Shown here piece by piece: positions 1 through 6,443 of a DNA stretch of 29,104 nt. The notes beneath the pieces are model-generated. The model searched no databases. It saw only the letters and a list, made by a program, of their open reading frames with translations, and had not been told where the DNA came from. The DNA comes from a virus, in the IMG/VR virus record IMGVR_UViG_3300050119_000075, positions 1 through 29,104 of that record. The stretch is one strand, 5' to 3'. The position numbers and the translations under genes are program-made. Every line of letters begins with the position of its first letter. Within the stretch, counting starts at the first letter, position 1.

Positions 1-183
1 ACGGTTGATTGTATCCACTGGCTTAGGACATCTCCAGCAATCCGTGTTCTGCACCCACCCTCTCTGCGAGCCAGAAACCCACTTCAGGTGCCCACACGAT
101 AACGTAAGCTCGACCGACGTACCACCTCTCGACGGTACGCTGCGCCTACTCACAACCTCTTTCTTTCGACTCTGGCTGCTCAC
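1..183 (-). CDS. Partial small zinc-ribbon-like protein (3' end outside window)
   Basis: This frame is open from position 183 to the left edge, so the C-terminus is missing. The preferred start is a GTG at 183-181, which overlaps the TGA stop of the upstream gene (GTGA) like every other junction in this operon. A second GTG at 153-151 has a purine-rich AAGAGG just upstream and is the alternative start. The visible 61 residues contain LSCGH, then about 17 residues later CWRCP, which is a C-x-H ... C-x-x-C pattern resembling a small zinc ribbon. Such short Cys/His proteins are common in phage early operons, but I cannot name a family. Function is unknown; zinc binding is inference from the motif only. 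Confidence 0.65.
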   Translation of the reverse strand, partial: MSSQSRKKEVVSRRSVPSRGGTSVELTLSCGHLKWVSGSQRGWVQNTDCWRCPKPVDTINR

Positions 184-404
184 GTATCGGCGCCCTTCAT
201 GTTCGCAACGGCCTGGACGAGATCCTGCAGCCTGAACTTCAGGAATACGTCCATGCCGCGGTCATCAAATTGAATCTCTGTCCAGCCGTCCCGCTCCACC
301 TCGGTAAGCTCGATCACGGTGTGGGCGTCGACAATCTGCTCCTCGTCCCGCTTACGAAACACCATGAGCTTGCCGACGAAGTGATTGTCGTACTTGGTGC
401 TCAT
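180..404 (-). CDS. Hypothetical 74-residue acidic protein
   Basis: Begins MSTKYDNHFVGKLMVF and ends MKGADT. The ATG at 404-402 overlaps the TGA stop of the DUF2493 gene (ATGA), and a GGGGAG sequence lies about 11 bases upstream within that gene's 3' end. I do not recognise the family. It has no signal peptide or membrane segment and looks like a small soluble alpha/beta protein, with a charged middle (EVERDGWTEIQFDDRG) and a helical C-terminus. A longer reading of the same frame up to 689 is only the antisense-like extension through the DUF2493 gene and is not supported. Position in a tightly coupled leftward operon suggests an accessory early function. Confidence 0.7.
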   Translation of the reverse strand: MSTKYDNHFVGKLMVFRKRDEEQIVDAHTVIELTEVERDGWTEIQFDDRGMDVFLKFRLQDLVQAVANMKGADT

Positions 405-850
405 GGCTTGATGATCTCGCCGGGCGGGGGAATGTAGGGGCTGTTCGGGTCTTGGATGTTGACGCACATGGTGGCAATGCCGGCCGCGATGGCCTTGCGG
501 TAGGCGTCCGCCGTACCGCGACCACCGGGAAAGAAGATCCACAGGTCTGGCTTGCCAACCCCTGGGATGCCTGATGCCATGGTGCTGTTGCGAGCTGGGC
601 CTGCGGACTTGCCATAAGCCTCCCAGTTGGCCTCGCAAATCACGACCTCGACTTCCTCGTTGTGGGTGCGGCACCAATACTCCGCCCACTTGTGAGCCAG
701 GGCGTCAGCGCCGGTAGCACCGCCGTGGATCAGGACGATGGATTCTTTGTTGCCGATCTTCTTGCGCATCGCCATCACTGCTGAGTTGAGCGCGAACTTT
801 ACCGACTGCGCGTCCCGGTAGTTACGCCCGCCGCTTACCGCGATCTTCAT
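401..850 (-). CDS. DUF2493 / YspA-like SLOG-family protein
   Basis: 149 residues. The sequence shows the nucleotide-binding Rossmann-like signature of the YspA/cpYpsA-related SLOG family (DUF2493): MKIAVSGGRNY at the N-terminus, HGGATGADALAHKWA in the middle, AGPARNSTM, and FPGGRGT near the C-terminus. SLOG proteins bind nucleotides or nucleotide-derived ligands; the family is frequent in phages and conflict systems, but its phage role is not established. The ATG at 850 is chosen over an in-frame start at 871 because it has GGAGGT four bases upstream and overlaps the stop of the upstream membrane-protein gene (ATGA). The next gene overlaps its own stop in the same way. It is cytosolic and probably co-translated with its neighbours. 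Family assignment is firm; ligand and function are unknown. Confidence 0.88.
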   Translation of the reverse strand: MKIAVSGGRNYRDAQSVKFALNSAVMAMRKKIGNKESIVLIHGGATGADALAHKWAEYWCRTHNEEVEVVICEANWEAYGKSAGPARNSTMASGIPGVGKPDLWIFFPGGRGTADAYRKAIAAGIATMCVNIQDPNSPYIPPPGEIIKP

Positions 851-1008
851 GGTGACCTCCAGCTGTGCCAAAACGCCGGCTCATGGGCCTCGGTGTCCAT
901 CATGATCGGCCTGCCGTGGTGATGCTGTAGGTTGGAAACTACGACGATCATGGTGATGTAGACGGCGAATGTTACCGCGACCAGGACCATTGCCTTGATG
1001 GTGTTCAT
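847..1008 (-). CDS. Small single-pass membrane protein (53 residues)
   Basis: The frame reads MNTIKAMVLVAVTFAVYITM and continues to ...HSWRSP. Residues about 6-25 form one hydrophobic transmembrane helix, followed by a His/Met-containing polar tail (LQHHHGRPIMM). The ATG at 1008-1006 overlaps the upstream stop (ATGA) and has GAGG five bases before it. The TGA at 849-847 overlaps the ATG of the DUF2493 gene. Both junctions and the membrane-like composition argue that this short frame is real, although no family is recognisable. A longer alternative frame across 881-1111 lacks these signals. Next to the SLOG gene, a membrane-protein/sensor pairing is conceivable but speculative. Confidence 0.72.
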   Translation of the reverse strand: MNTIKAMVLVAVTFAVYITMIVVVSNLQHHHGRPIMMDTEAHEPAFWHSWRSP

Positions 1009-1214
1009 CGGTGCCTCGAAAGACTGATGCCCGCTTTGTGCGCTCGCTCAAACACACTGACATTCGGGTTTGTGAACCAGTCCCCGCGAGGACCGGCCGG
1101 TAGTGTATCACGATACGCCTTGAGCCTGGTGTGCAGGTAAGACTGCTCTGTGCGACCTGGGTAGTCTTCGCCGGGCAGCACGGTGAGAGCGTGTATCGTT
1201 GGCTTGAGCTTCAT
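1005..1214 (-). CDS. Hypothetical 69-residue protein, first gene of leftward operon
   Basis: Begins MKLKPTIHALTVLPGEDYPG and ends GISLSRHR. I recognise no family; composition is basic with several Arg/His and no membrane segment. The ATG at 1214 is chosen over a TTG at 1256 in the same frame because the promoter -10 box at 1222-1227 lies only seven bases upstream. That would make the transcript start at or next to the ATG (leaderless), consistent with the absence of any Shine-Dalgarno sequence. The TGA at 1007-1005 overlaps the ATG of the next gene. It is the promoter-proximal member of the 1-1214 operon. Confidence 0.65.
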   Translation of the reverse strand: MKLKPTIHALTVLPGEDYPGRTEQSYLHTRLKAYRDTLPAGPRGDWFTNPNVSVFERAHKAGISLSRHR

Positions 1215-1221
1215 ACCAAAC

Positions 1222-1250
1222 ACTGTACCAGATTGCCTGTGGTCAGGCAA
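1222..1250 (-). promoter_or_regulatory. Sigma70-type promoter for leftward operon
   Basis: On the minus strand TTGCCT (1250-1245) and TACAGT (1227-1222) are separated by 17 bases. The expected transcription start falls at about 1214-1216, coinciding with the ATG of the first gene, which has no Shine-Dalgarno sequence. This fits a leaderless transcript. Called by eye from consensus. Confidence 0.55.
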
Positions 1251-1446
1251 GAGCAATTCACTCTTCTTCGGATCTTAGATCCTTCTTAGGAACTACTCAC
1301 CATAGATACTAAGTACAAGTCTTACTCTTGGGTAGAGGAAGATTTAGTCCAGAGGGACGCCCTCTTCACGTCTAGGTTATCACGTTTTCAGGAAGTCTGC
1401 AAGACCACTTCTTTTGAAATGGTCCGCTTTCTACCCAACACAGGCA

Positions 1447-1464
1447 GTCAACACAGGTGTTGAC
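1447..1464. promoter_or_regulatory. Candidate operator: 18-bp palindrome over -35 box
   Basis: GTCAACAC-AG-GTGTTGAC has 8-base arms with perfect twofold symmetry around a 2-base centre. Its right arm supplies most of the TTGACA -35 hexamer (1460-1465) of the rightward promoter. A dimeric regulator bound here would occlude RNA polymerase. The regulator is not identified in the window. Confidence 0.6.
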
Positions 1465-1486
1465 AGCGAGCAATGTGGGGTATAGG
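1460..1486 (+). promoter_or_regulatory. Rightward early promoter
   Basis: TTGACA (1460-1465) and TATAGG (1481-1486) with a short 15-base spacer lie just before the HNH gene that heads the replication operon. The predicted start, about 1493, leaves only a few bases of leader before the ATG at 1498. The perfect -35 hexamer and position support it; the short spacer lowers confidence. Confidence 0.55.
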
Positions 1487-1497
1487 GTGCTGACCCA

Positions 1498-2019
1498 ATG
1501 AAAATCATCACACGAGCTGAGGCGAAATCGCAAGGCCTGAAGAGGTACTTTACTGGGGAGCCGTGCATATACGGACACATTTCTGAGCGCTACGCCAGCG
1601 CGAAACAGTGTGTTGAATGCAGTACGAATCGAGGAAAAAGCAAGAAAGAGATGGAGCGATGTGTTCGCAAAAACGCCGCCTATCGCGCAGAGAGGCCGGG
1701 AATGAATCCGGCTAACGTAAGTTATTCCAGGGCAAAGTATGCCGGTCTTTTATGCGATTGCTGCAAGAAGGAAGACTTCCACGCAATCTATATCGAAGCC
1801 GCTGATCTCGGCCACGAAGTCGATCACCGCCATCCCAAACATCTTGGTGGGTTACACTGCATGAAGAACCTTCAGATCCTCACAAAAGCAGCACACAAAG
1901 AGAAATCCAATGGAGAGCGGTCAGACGCCGCGTTCGAGCGGGCCATGGCCGTCACTAACAAACAGGTTGAAGATATGGTAGGCTCTCTGCCCCCTGACCT
2001 ATCGAGGTTTGCTGCATGA
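1498..2019 (+). CDS. HNH homing endonuclease with N-terminal zinc-finger module
   Basis: 173 residues. Residues 1-41 form a module starting MKIITRAEAKSQGLKRYFTG with a Cys-x3-His ... Cys-x2-Cys finger (C23, H27, C38, C41), shared with the HNH gene at 6440. A Cys cluster at 86-89 precedes the nuclease core, where D109-H110 (EVDH), N124 and H133 fit the HNH beta-beta-alpha metal fold. HNH enzymes nick or cut DNA and spread as free-standing homing genes in phages. It is the first gene after the rightward promoter. Its stop overlaps the primase ATG (ATGA), and its last codons contain CGAGG, the likely Shine-Dalgarno for the primase. Lower third-position GC than its neighbours suggests recent transfer. 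Family call firm; homing role inferred. Confidence 0.88.
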   Translation: MKIITRAEAKSQGLKRYFTGEPCIYGHISERYASAKQCVECSTNRGKSKKEMERCVRKNAAYRAERPGMNPANVSYSRAKYAGLLCDCCKKEDFHAIYIEAADLGHEVDHRHPKHLGGLHCMKNLQILTKAAHKEKSNGERSDAAFERAMAVTNKQVEDMVGSLPPDLSRFAA

Positions 2020-3848
2020 CCAAAATCACCGCACGTTATGTTTCAGAAAGGTTGGCGGCACAAGCCGAAGGGTTCGCAAGGGAGCTTCTCCCCCATGGGA
2101 AGCGGGATGGGGATTGCTGGGTTGTCGGTAGCTTGGATGGCGACTCCGGCAAGAGCCTGAAGGTTCACCTGACCGGAGAACATGCTGGTCAATGGCGTGA
2201 CTGGGCTGCAGAAGACCACGGCGACCTGATCGACCTGTTCGCGCAGATCCGCGGTGTAGGCATCAGCGAAGCGATCAACCAGTGCTGCATCTACCTCAAC
2301 ATCGTCCGTACCCAAATAGACAGCGATCAGAAAAAGACCTATCAAAAGGCCGAGAAACCTGAGGGTCGACGCGCTGTATCGGCGGCCAAGGCGGTCGACA
2401 CATTCTTCGCCGGCAGGATGATCTCCCCGGCAACACTGGCGACATTCAAGGTCGTCGCCAAGGACGACGACGTAGCGGTGTTCCCGTTCTTCCGATCCGA
2501 CTCAAGTGACGAGGTGGTGCATATCCAATACCGTAGCGTCAACGAGAAGAAGTTCTGGGCCAGCAAGGGCACGGAGCTGATATTGTTTGGATGGCAGGCG
2601 GTCAACCAGCGGTCGCGTGCCATCATCATCACCGAAGGCCCGATGGACGCGCTGGCATGGCGCGAGTATGGCTTTGAAGCCATGTCGGTCCCCAACGGTG
2701 CTGGTTCAAACGGCAAGAATGCGTGGATCGAGCGCCAGTACCAGGAGCTGGAGAGGTTCGACAAAGTCTATCTGTGCATGGACAAAGACACCGAGGGCGA
2801 GACGGCCACCAAGGATATTGTGTCGCGCCTTGGGCGCCAGCGGTGTTTCGTTGTCCACCTTCCCGACCCACACAAGGACGTCAACAGCTGCCTCATGGCG
2901 AAGGTACCGCGCGACATCATCACGAAGTGCATAGCTGATTCCAAGACTCTTGACCCCGGTGAGCTGCGCAACGCCAGCTACTTCACCGAGGAGGTCGTGG
3001 AGTTCTTCAACCCGAACAAGAAAAAGGCCGCCGGCTTCGCGCCGCCCTGGCCCTTGCTCGCGAACGATATCAACTTCGGCTACGGCCAGACCACCGTCCT
3101 CGCTGGGTGGAATGGCTCAGGCAAGACGACGCTCGCTGGACACATCACTCTCGATGCCATACGTCAAGGCATCCGGGTATGTGTCGCGAGCCTGGAGTTC
3201 AAGTCGCACACGTACCTGGGCTGGCTCGTGCGCCAGGCCCTGTGCCGGCCGGACCCGCAGCCGGACGATGTTCGCGCCGCGGTAGCGCAGATCAGCAACG
3301 GCCTCTGGGCCTTCGGTACCTACGGTCATGCGAAGCTCGACAAGATCCTTGAGGTCTGGGAGTACGCGCACGCGCGCTACGGCTGCAAGCTGTTCGTGCT
3401 CGACAACCTGTCCAAGCTCAACCTTGGCACGGGCGACAAGGAAGGCAAGAACGACCGTCAGGACGATGCCATAACCAAGCTGACTGAGTTCGGCGTCATT
3501 AACAACGCCCATATCCTGGTGCTGGCTCACAGCCGGAAGAAGCTCAACGAACACGAGGAGGTGGGCAAGCTGGACATCAAGGGCTCGGGCGGCACGACCG
3601 ACCTGGCCGATATAGTTCTGCTGCTGCATCGCAACAAGAAGAAAGAGCGGGCCATGCTGGACCGCAGTATGTATGCCAACCTTCCCATCGAGGAGCAGGT
3701 CAAGCTGCAGCAATCCCCGGATGCCTACTTGACGTGCGAGAAGAATCGCCACGGCGAGGTGGAACCGAGGATGTCGCTCTGGTTCGACCGACTCAGCCAC
3801 CAGTACACCGAGAACGAGCGCGGATCGCCGCGGAGGTATGTCAAATGA
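2016..3848 (+). CDS. T7 gp4-like bifunctional primase-helicase
   Basis: 610 residues. It synthesises RNA primers and unwinds duplex DNA at the phage replication fork. A TOPRIM primase domain is seen with E207 in ITEGPMDALAW and D256/D258 in CMDKDTEG. The C-terminal RecA-fold DnaB/gp4-type helicase has Walker A GWNGSGKTT (364-372), a likely catalytic glutamate in ASLEF (E394), Walker B LFVLDN (459-464) and a sensor histidine in VLAHSRK (H505). The N-terminal 100 residues occupy the place of the zinc-binding domain, but no four-cysteine cluster is present. The ATG overlaps the HNH stop, and its Shine-Dalgarno GAGG lies in the HNH coding sequence. The stop overlaps the next gene (ATGA). Function is confident; template-recognition specificity is not. 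Confidence 0.95.
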   Translation: MTKITARYVSERLAAQAEGFARELLPHGKRDGDCWVVGSLDGDSGKSLKVHLTGEHAGQWRDWAAEDHGDLIDLFAQIRGVGISEAINQCCIYLNIVRTQIDSDQKKTYQKAEKPEGRRAVSAAKAVDTFFAGRMISPATLATFKVVAKDDDVAVFPFFRSDSSDEVVHIQYRSVNEKKFWASKGTELILFGWQAVNQRSRAIIITEGPMDALAWREYGFEAMSVPNGAGSNGKNAWIERQYQELERFDKVYLCMDKDTEGETATKDIVSRLGRQRCFVVHLPDPHKDVNSCLMAKVPRDIITKCIADSKTLDPGELRNASYFTEEVVEFFNPNKKKAAGFAPPWPLLANDINFGYGQTTVLAGWNGSGKTTLAGHITLDAIRQGIRVCVASLEFKSHTYLGWLVRQALCRPDPQPDDVRAAVAQISNGLWAFGTYGHAKLDKILEVWEYAHARYGCKLFVLDNLSKLNLGTGDKEGKNDRQDDAITKLTEFGVINNAHILVLAHSRKKLNEHEEVGKLDIKGSGGTTDLADIVLLLHRNKKKERAMLDRSMYANLPIEEQVKLQQSPDAYLTCEKNRHGEVEPRMSLWFDRLSHQYTENERGSPRRYVK

Positions 3849-4621
3849 GCAGCCACCCGTCATGGATTGACGAGGTAATAGCCTCTGCCAACCCCAAGAC
3901 CGCCCAGCGGATCTATTGGGCTGGCGAGGTGGAGTTTCTGTCCGCGGCCGAGGGCGACGTCATGGGGCGCACTGTCAAGCTGCGCCTGGTACGCGGACCG
4001 GAGGAGCACGCTCTGGTCAACCCGTTCGCCAAGGCCACCAGGAAGCGCAAAGGGTTCGCCGGCACCTTCTTCGAGATGACGCTCAGCCTCCTGGGAGGCC
4101 CTGAGGGAGGCGATGACACCATGACCCTGTCTACGGTACTCCTGGGCTGGTCAGACGGCCCCAAGGGCGCCACAGCGACTCTGAAGATATCTGACGAGGA
4201 GGAAGGGGGGCACCCGTTCATGTACTTCAAGCGCCCAAGCTCCGAGGGTCCGGGCACCCGCTGGATGGCCGTGTTCGTGGAGCTGACCGACGACGAACAG
4301 CCGGTCAACCAGCAGCAGGCCGCCATTTGCGATTCGCGAATAGAGAATGCGCCCGTCGATCACCCGCCGGCCAAGGTCAAATCGTACGCCCAGAACGCGG
4401 CCATCCTGATCCAGTCTCCGGTGTTCGCCATGTACCTGCAGGAGCGGGTAGACGGCAGCCGTGGATGGGACGCTGAAACCATTGACACCTGGCTGAAGGC
4501 GAAGCTCGGGATCACATCCAAGACTGAGCTGAACGCGCCTGGCCCTGCGCGCACCGCGTTCGATGCGATCAAGTCGAACTACGTCGAGTGGAGCGGGCGG
4601 GCCCAATACAGCCCACTCTGA
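3845..4621 (+). CDS. Hypothetical phage protein in replication operon (258 residues)
   Basis: Begins MSSHPSWIDEVIASANPKTA and ends GRAQYSPL. The ATG at 3845 is chosen because GGAGGT stands six bases upstream and the start overlaps the primase stop (ATGA); an open extension back to 3734 runs through primase coding sequence. Residues 20-160 look beta-rich, with conserved-looking strands (TVKLRLVRG, FFEMTLSLLGG, WMAVFVELTDD). The C-terminal 80 residues are helical (QNAAILIQSPVFAMYLQER, then DTWLKAKLGITSKTELN), a pattern I associate with phage proteins near recombination genes, though I cannot name it. The neighbours imply a role in DNA replication or recombination. No catalytic motif is seen. 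Confidence 0.85.
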   Translation: MSSHPSWIDEVIASANPKTAQRIYWAGEVEFLSAAEGDVMGRTVKLRLVRGPEEHALVNPFAKATRKRKGFAGTFFEMTLSLLGGPEGGDDTMTLSTVLLGWSDGPKGATATLKISDEEEGGHPFMYFKRPSSEGPGTRWMAVFVELTDDEQPVNQQQAAICDSRIENAPVDHPPAKVKSYAQNAAILIQSPVFAMYLQERVDGSRGWDAETIDTWLKAKLGITSKTELNAPGPARTAFDAIKSNYVEWSGRAQYSPL

Positions 4622-4628
4622 AATAGGC

Positions 4629-4657
4629 TTGCGCTCGGTCGCGGGCTGTGGTAATCT
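4629..4657 (+). promoter_or_regulatory. Probable promoter ahead of ERF gene
   Basis: TTGCGC (4629-4634) and TAATCT (4652-4657) with a 17-base spacer lie in the 62-base gap before the ERF gene, one of the few untranslated gaps in the rightward operon. The -10 is a weak match. The downstream leader carries GGAGG before the ATG at 4684. Confidence 0.4.
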
Positions 4658-4683
4658 CGCCCAACTTAATTCTGGAGGATCAC

Positions 4684-5532
4684 ATGTCTGAAGTGTACAA
4701 GGCAATTTCCGCGGTAGCTGCAGAGCTCTGCTCAACTGGTATCAGCAAGGACCAGTTCAACCAGTCCCAAAAATTCAAGTTCCGCGGCATCGATGACACG
4801 CTCGCGGCGCTCTCGCCGTTGCTGGTCAAGCACGGCCTGGTGATCCTGCCTCAGGTAACCGGCGTGACCCAGGTCGGCCGCGATGGCACGAACGCCAGTG
4901 GCCAGTCGAAGTTCACCATGCACACCACAATCAACGTGTCCTACACGTTCGTTGCCGTGAAGGATGGTAGCAGCCACCTGTGCGCGCTCTCTGGCGAAGC
5001 CGCCGACTCAGGCGACAAGGGCGTAGCGAAGGCGCTGTCCATGGCGTTCAAGTACCTCATCTTCCAGGCGTTCGCTGTGCCCACCGAGGGCCAGGGCCAC
5101 GACCCGGATGCGGAGACCGTGGAGTTCAAAGGCAAGTCCAAGGACAGGGGCGCTGAGCAGATGTCGCAGGCAGAAGCGACCTCCGCTCCCGCTATCACCG
5201 AAGACCAGCGGCAGACGCTGATCCCGCTACTCACAGAGGCGAAAGTCGATGTCCAAACCTTCCTTAAACATTACAAGGTTGGCGCTCTGTCAGCGCTTCC
5301 TGCAAGCGAATTCGATTCCGTTCTCGCCACGCTTAATAAGCGAGTTGGCGAAGCGCGCGCCGACCGGGTTCTCGCCGGGGATGCGCCTGCTGCTGCGCAG
5401 GGAACTGCCGAACCTAAACCAGCTACGGCCGGAACAAGCCAGTCCGTTAGTGATAGTCCTGCAGGCGGTGCGTCGAAGCCGAGTGCGGCCAAGGTGGGGC
5501 CCAAAGTCAACAGGTTTCGTGGCTTGCGCTGA
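4684..5532 (+). CDS. erf: ERF-family single-strand annealing recombinase
   Basis: 282 residues. ERF proteins bind single-stranded DNA and anneal complementary strands during phage recombination. The ERF signature is clear in residues 28-57 (KFKFRGIDDTLAALSPLLVKH, followed by GLVILP) and in GEAADSGDKGVAKALSMAF and KYLIFQAFAVPTEG. After about residue 150 comes a variable linker, then a helical region ending with a basic tip (VNRFRGLR). The ATG at 4684 has GGAGG seven bases upstream; an in-frame ATG or GTG further up at 4648 would lie within the promoter region. It works with the YqaJ exonuclease and SSB encoded downstream as a Red-like recombination module. Confidence 0.93.
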   Translation: MSEVYKAISAVAAELCSTGISKDQFNQSQKFKFRGIDDTLAALSPLLVKHGLVILPQVTGVTQVGRDGTNASGQSKFTMHTTINVSYTFVAVKDGSSHLCALSGEAADSGDKGVAKALSMAFKYLIFQAFAVPTEGQGHDPDAETVEFKGKSKDRGAEQMSQAEATSAPAITEDQRQTLIPLLTEAKVDVQTFLKHYKVGALSALPASEFDSVLATLNKRVGEARADRVLAGDAPAAAQGTAEPKPATAGTSQSVSDSPAGGASKPSAAKVGPKVNRFRGLR

Positions 5533-5656
5533 GCGATTCACGCGCAAGGTCTCTGCCCCCTTATTTAGGGCCGGGATTCTACTAAGTATCAAAGGAAAGT
5601 ACATTGCAGTCGATGATAAAAAGGCTGACGAATTTTTGAAAAGGTTCGCGGGATGA
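5519..5656 (+). CDS. Small hypothetical ORF (45 residues) after ERF
   Basis: From a GTG at 5519, overlapping the ERF 3' end by 14 bases, the frame reads MACAERFTRKVSAPLF and ends KKADEFLKRFAG. Its TGA overlaps the ATG of the HNH relic (ATGA). A weak AGG precedes the GTG. It is lysine-rich and more AT-rich than ERF. The ending LKRFAG-stop resembles the end of the first HNH protein (LSRFAA-stop), so it might be a 3' remnant of a second homing endonuclease rather than an independent gene; five residues are too few to decide. A longer frame back to 5249 is the shadow of ERF. No family is recognised. Confidence 0.45.
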   Translation: MACAERFTRKVSAPLFRAGILLSIKGKYIAVDDKKADEFLKRFAG

Positions 5657-5721
5657 ATTTAATATCCAGGTCTGAGGCACAAATTGGCGGGCTGAGCCGT
5701 TACTTCAGGAGAAATCTATGA
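5653..5721 (+). pseudogene. Deletion relic of HNH homing endonuclease (22 codons)
   Basis: The frame starts MNLISRSEAQIGGLSRYF and ends RRNL then stop. The first 18 residues align with both intact HNH proteins in this window (MKTISRAQAKSLGLKRYF and MKIITRAEAKSQGLKRYF). The last residues match the end of the 6440 gene (YLRRNT-stop), also at DNA level (AGGAGAAA). This is what an internal deletion joining first and last codons would leave. It starts with an ATGA overlap on the preceding ORF and ends with an ATGA overlap on the YqaJ gene, and its AGGAGA is the YqaJ Shine-Dalgarno. It encodes no nuclease but may persist as a translational coupling peptide. Confidence 0.75.
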
Positions 5722-6443
5722 CCTGGTGTGACGACCTTCCTGCTACGCGACAAAAGGTACTTCACCTTCGGGTAGGTGGCCCAATTGAGTATTTGACGGA
5801 AAACTGGTTCCTGTGCCGAAGGGGCCGTATTACCGCGTCAACACGTTCTGACGTTCTACAGCGCGGAGACGTTGTTGCATGGCGAAAACTTGCTGACGAG
5901 TTGCGCGCAGAGATGGAGCCTGATTACGAACGCAAGGACTTCGATCACCCGGCCATGGCCTGGGGCAGGAAGCACGAGCGCCAAGCCCTGGACGAGACCA
6001 GTGAGCGCTTGGTAGGCAATAAGTTCAGGCTGATAGAGCCCGGATTCATGCTTCATCCTCTTCACGATGTTGCTGGTGCCACTCCAGACGGACTGCTGGA
6101 AGACTATACCATCCAGATCAAGTGCCCATTTCAACCAAAGAACCACATGGAGACGGTGAATACCGGAACCATCAAATCAGCCTACTACAGCCAGGTTAAT
6201 TTTGAATCATACGTAAGTGGAAAGCCCCGTATAATCTTTGGCAGTTTCGACCCCCGCATTCCAAGTGACAACCCGGATCGACTGTGTCTCATTGAGGTTC
6301 CTCGGGACGCCCAGATGATAGAAAGATTTGAATTCAACTTGGAAAAATTCCGCAAGTACTTTGATTGCGAGGAGCCCTGGCCTACTCGTGGCAGACAACT
6401 TTCTGCAAGCGGGGGAATTGATGTTGGGGGCCTATTTACGTGA
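5718..6443 (+). CDS. YqaJ-family (lambda exonuclease-like) recombination nuclease
   Basis: 241 residues. YqaJ-type PD-(D/E)xK exonucleases degrade one strand of duplex ends to load an annealing protein, here the nearby ERF. Seen: RRGRITAS (34-41), AMAWGRKHE (79-87), and the core GATPDG with D124 followed by IQIKCPF with K135. The position normally filled by the metal-binding glutamate of ExK is Q133 (codon CAG), so the canonical triad is incomplete. The C-terminal SAYYSQVNFESYVSG is typical of the family. The ATG has AGGAGA upstream inside the HNH relic, and the stop overlaps the GTG of the next HNH gene (GTGA). Family call is firm; catalytic competence is uncertain. Confidence 0.88.
   Translation: MTWCDDLPATRQKVLHLRVGGPIEYLTENWFLCRRGRITASTRSDVLQRGDVVAWRKLADELRAEMEPDYERKDFDHPAMAWGRKHERQALDETSERLVGNKFRLIEPGFMLHPLHDVAGATPDGLLEDYTIQIKCPFQPKNHMETVNTGTIKSAYYSQVNFESYVSGKPRIIFGSFDPRIPSDNPDRLCLIEVPRDAQMIERFEFNLEKFRKYFDCEEPWPTRGRQLSASGGIDVGGLFT

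Larger units (their letters stand above)
1257..1497. promoter_or_regulatory. Divergent intergenic control region
   Basis: About 240 bases without a convincing gene separate the leftward and rightward operons, and are visibly more AT-rich than the flanks. Contents seen: a perfect 13-base palindrome GGATCT-T-AGATCC (1270-1282); a stem-loop with 9-base arms, one mismatch and a TTTT loop (1403-1424); an 18-bp perfect palindrome (1447-1464) overlapping the rightward -35 box; and a weak leftward promoter-like pair near 1404 and 1380 (TTGCAG then TAACCT). A short frame antisense to 1372-1578 looks like chance. The arrangement resembles a phage early control region, but no repressor gene is seen nearby. 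Confidence 0.6.

Noticed and set aside
5-235. Plus-strand 76-residue frame at the left edge
   Set aside because: The opposite strand carries the coupled zinc-ribbon-like gene and its neighbour, which explain the sequence better.
3117-3863. Minus-strand 248-residue frame antisense to the primase-helicase
   Set aside because: Antisense to a well-conserved helicase with intact motifs; open only because of the GC-rich codon bias.
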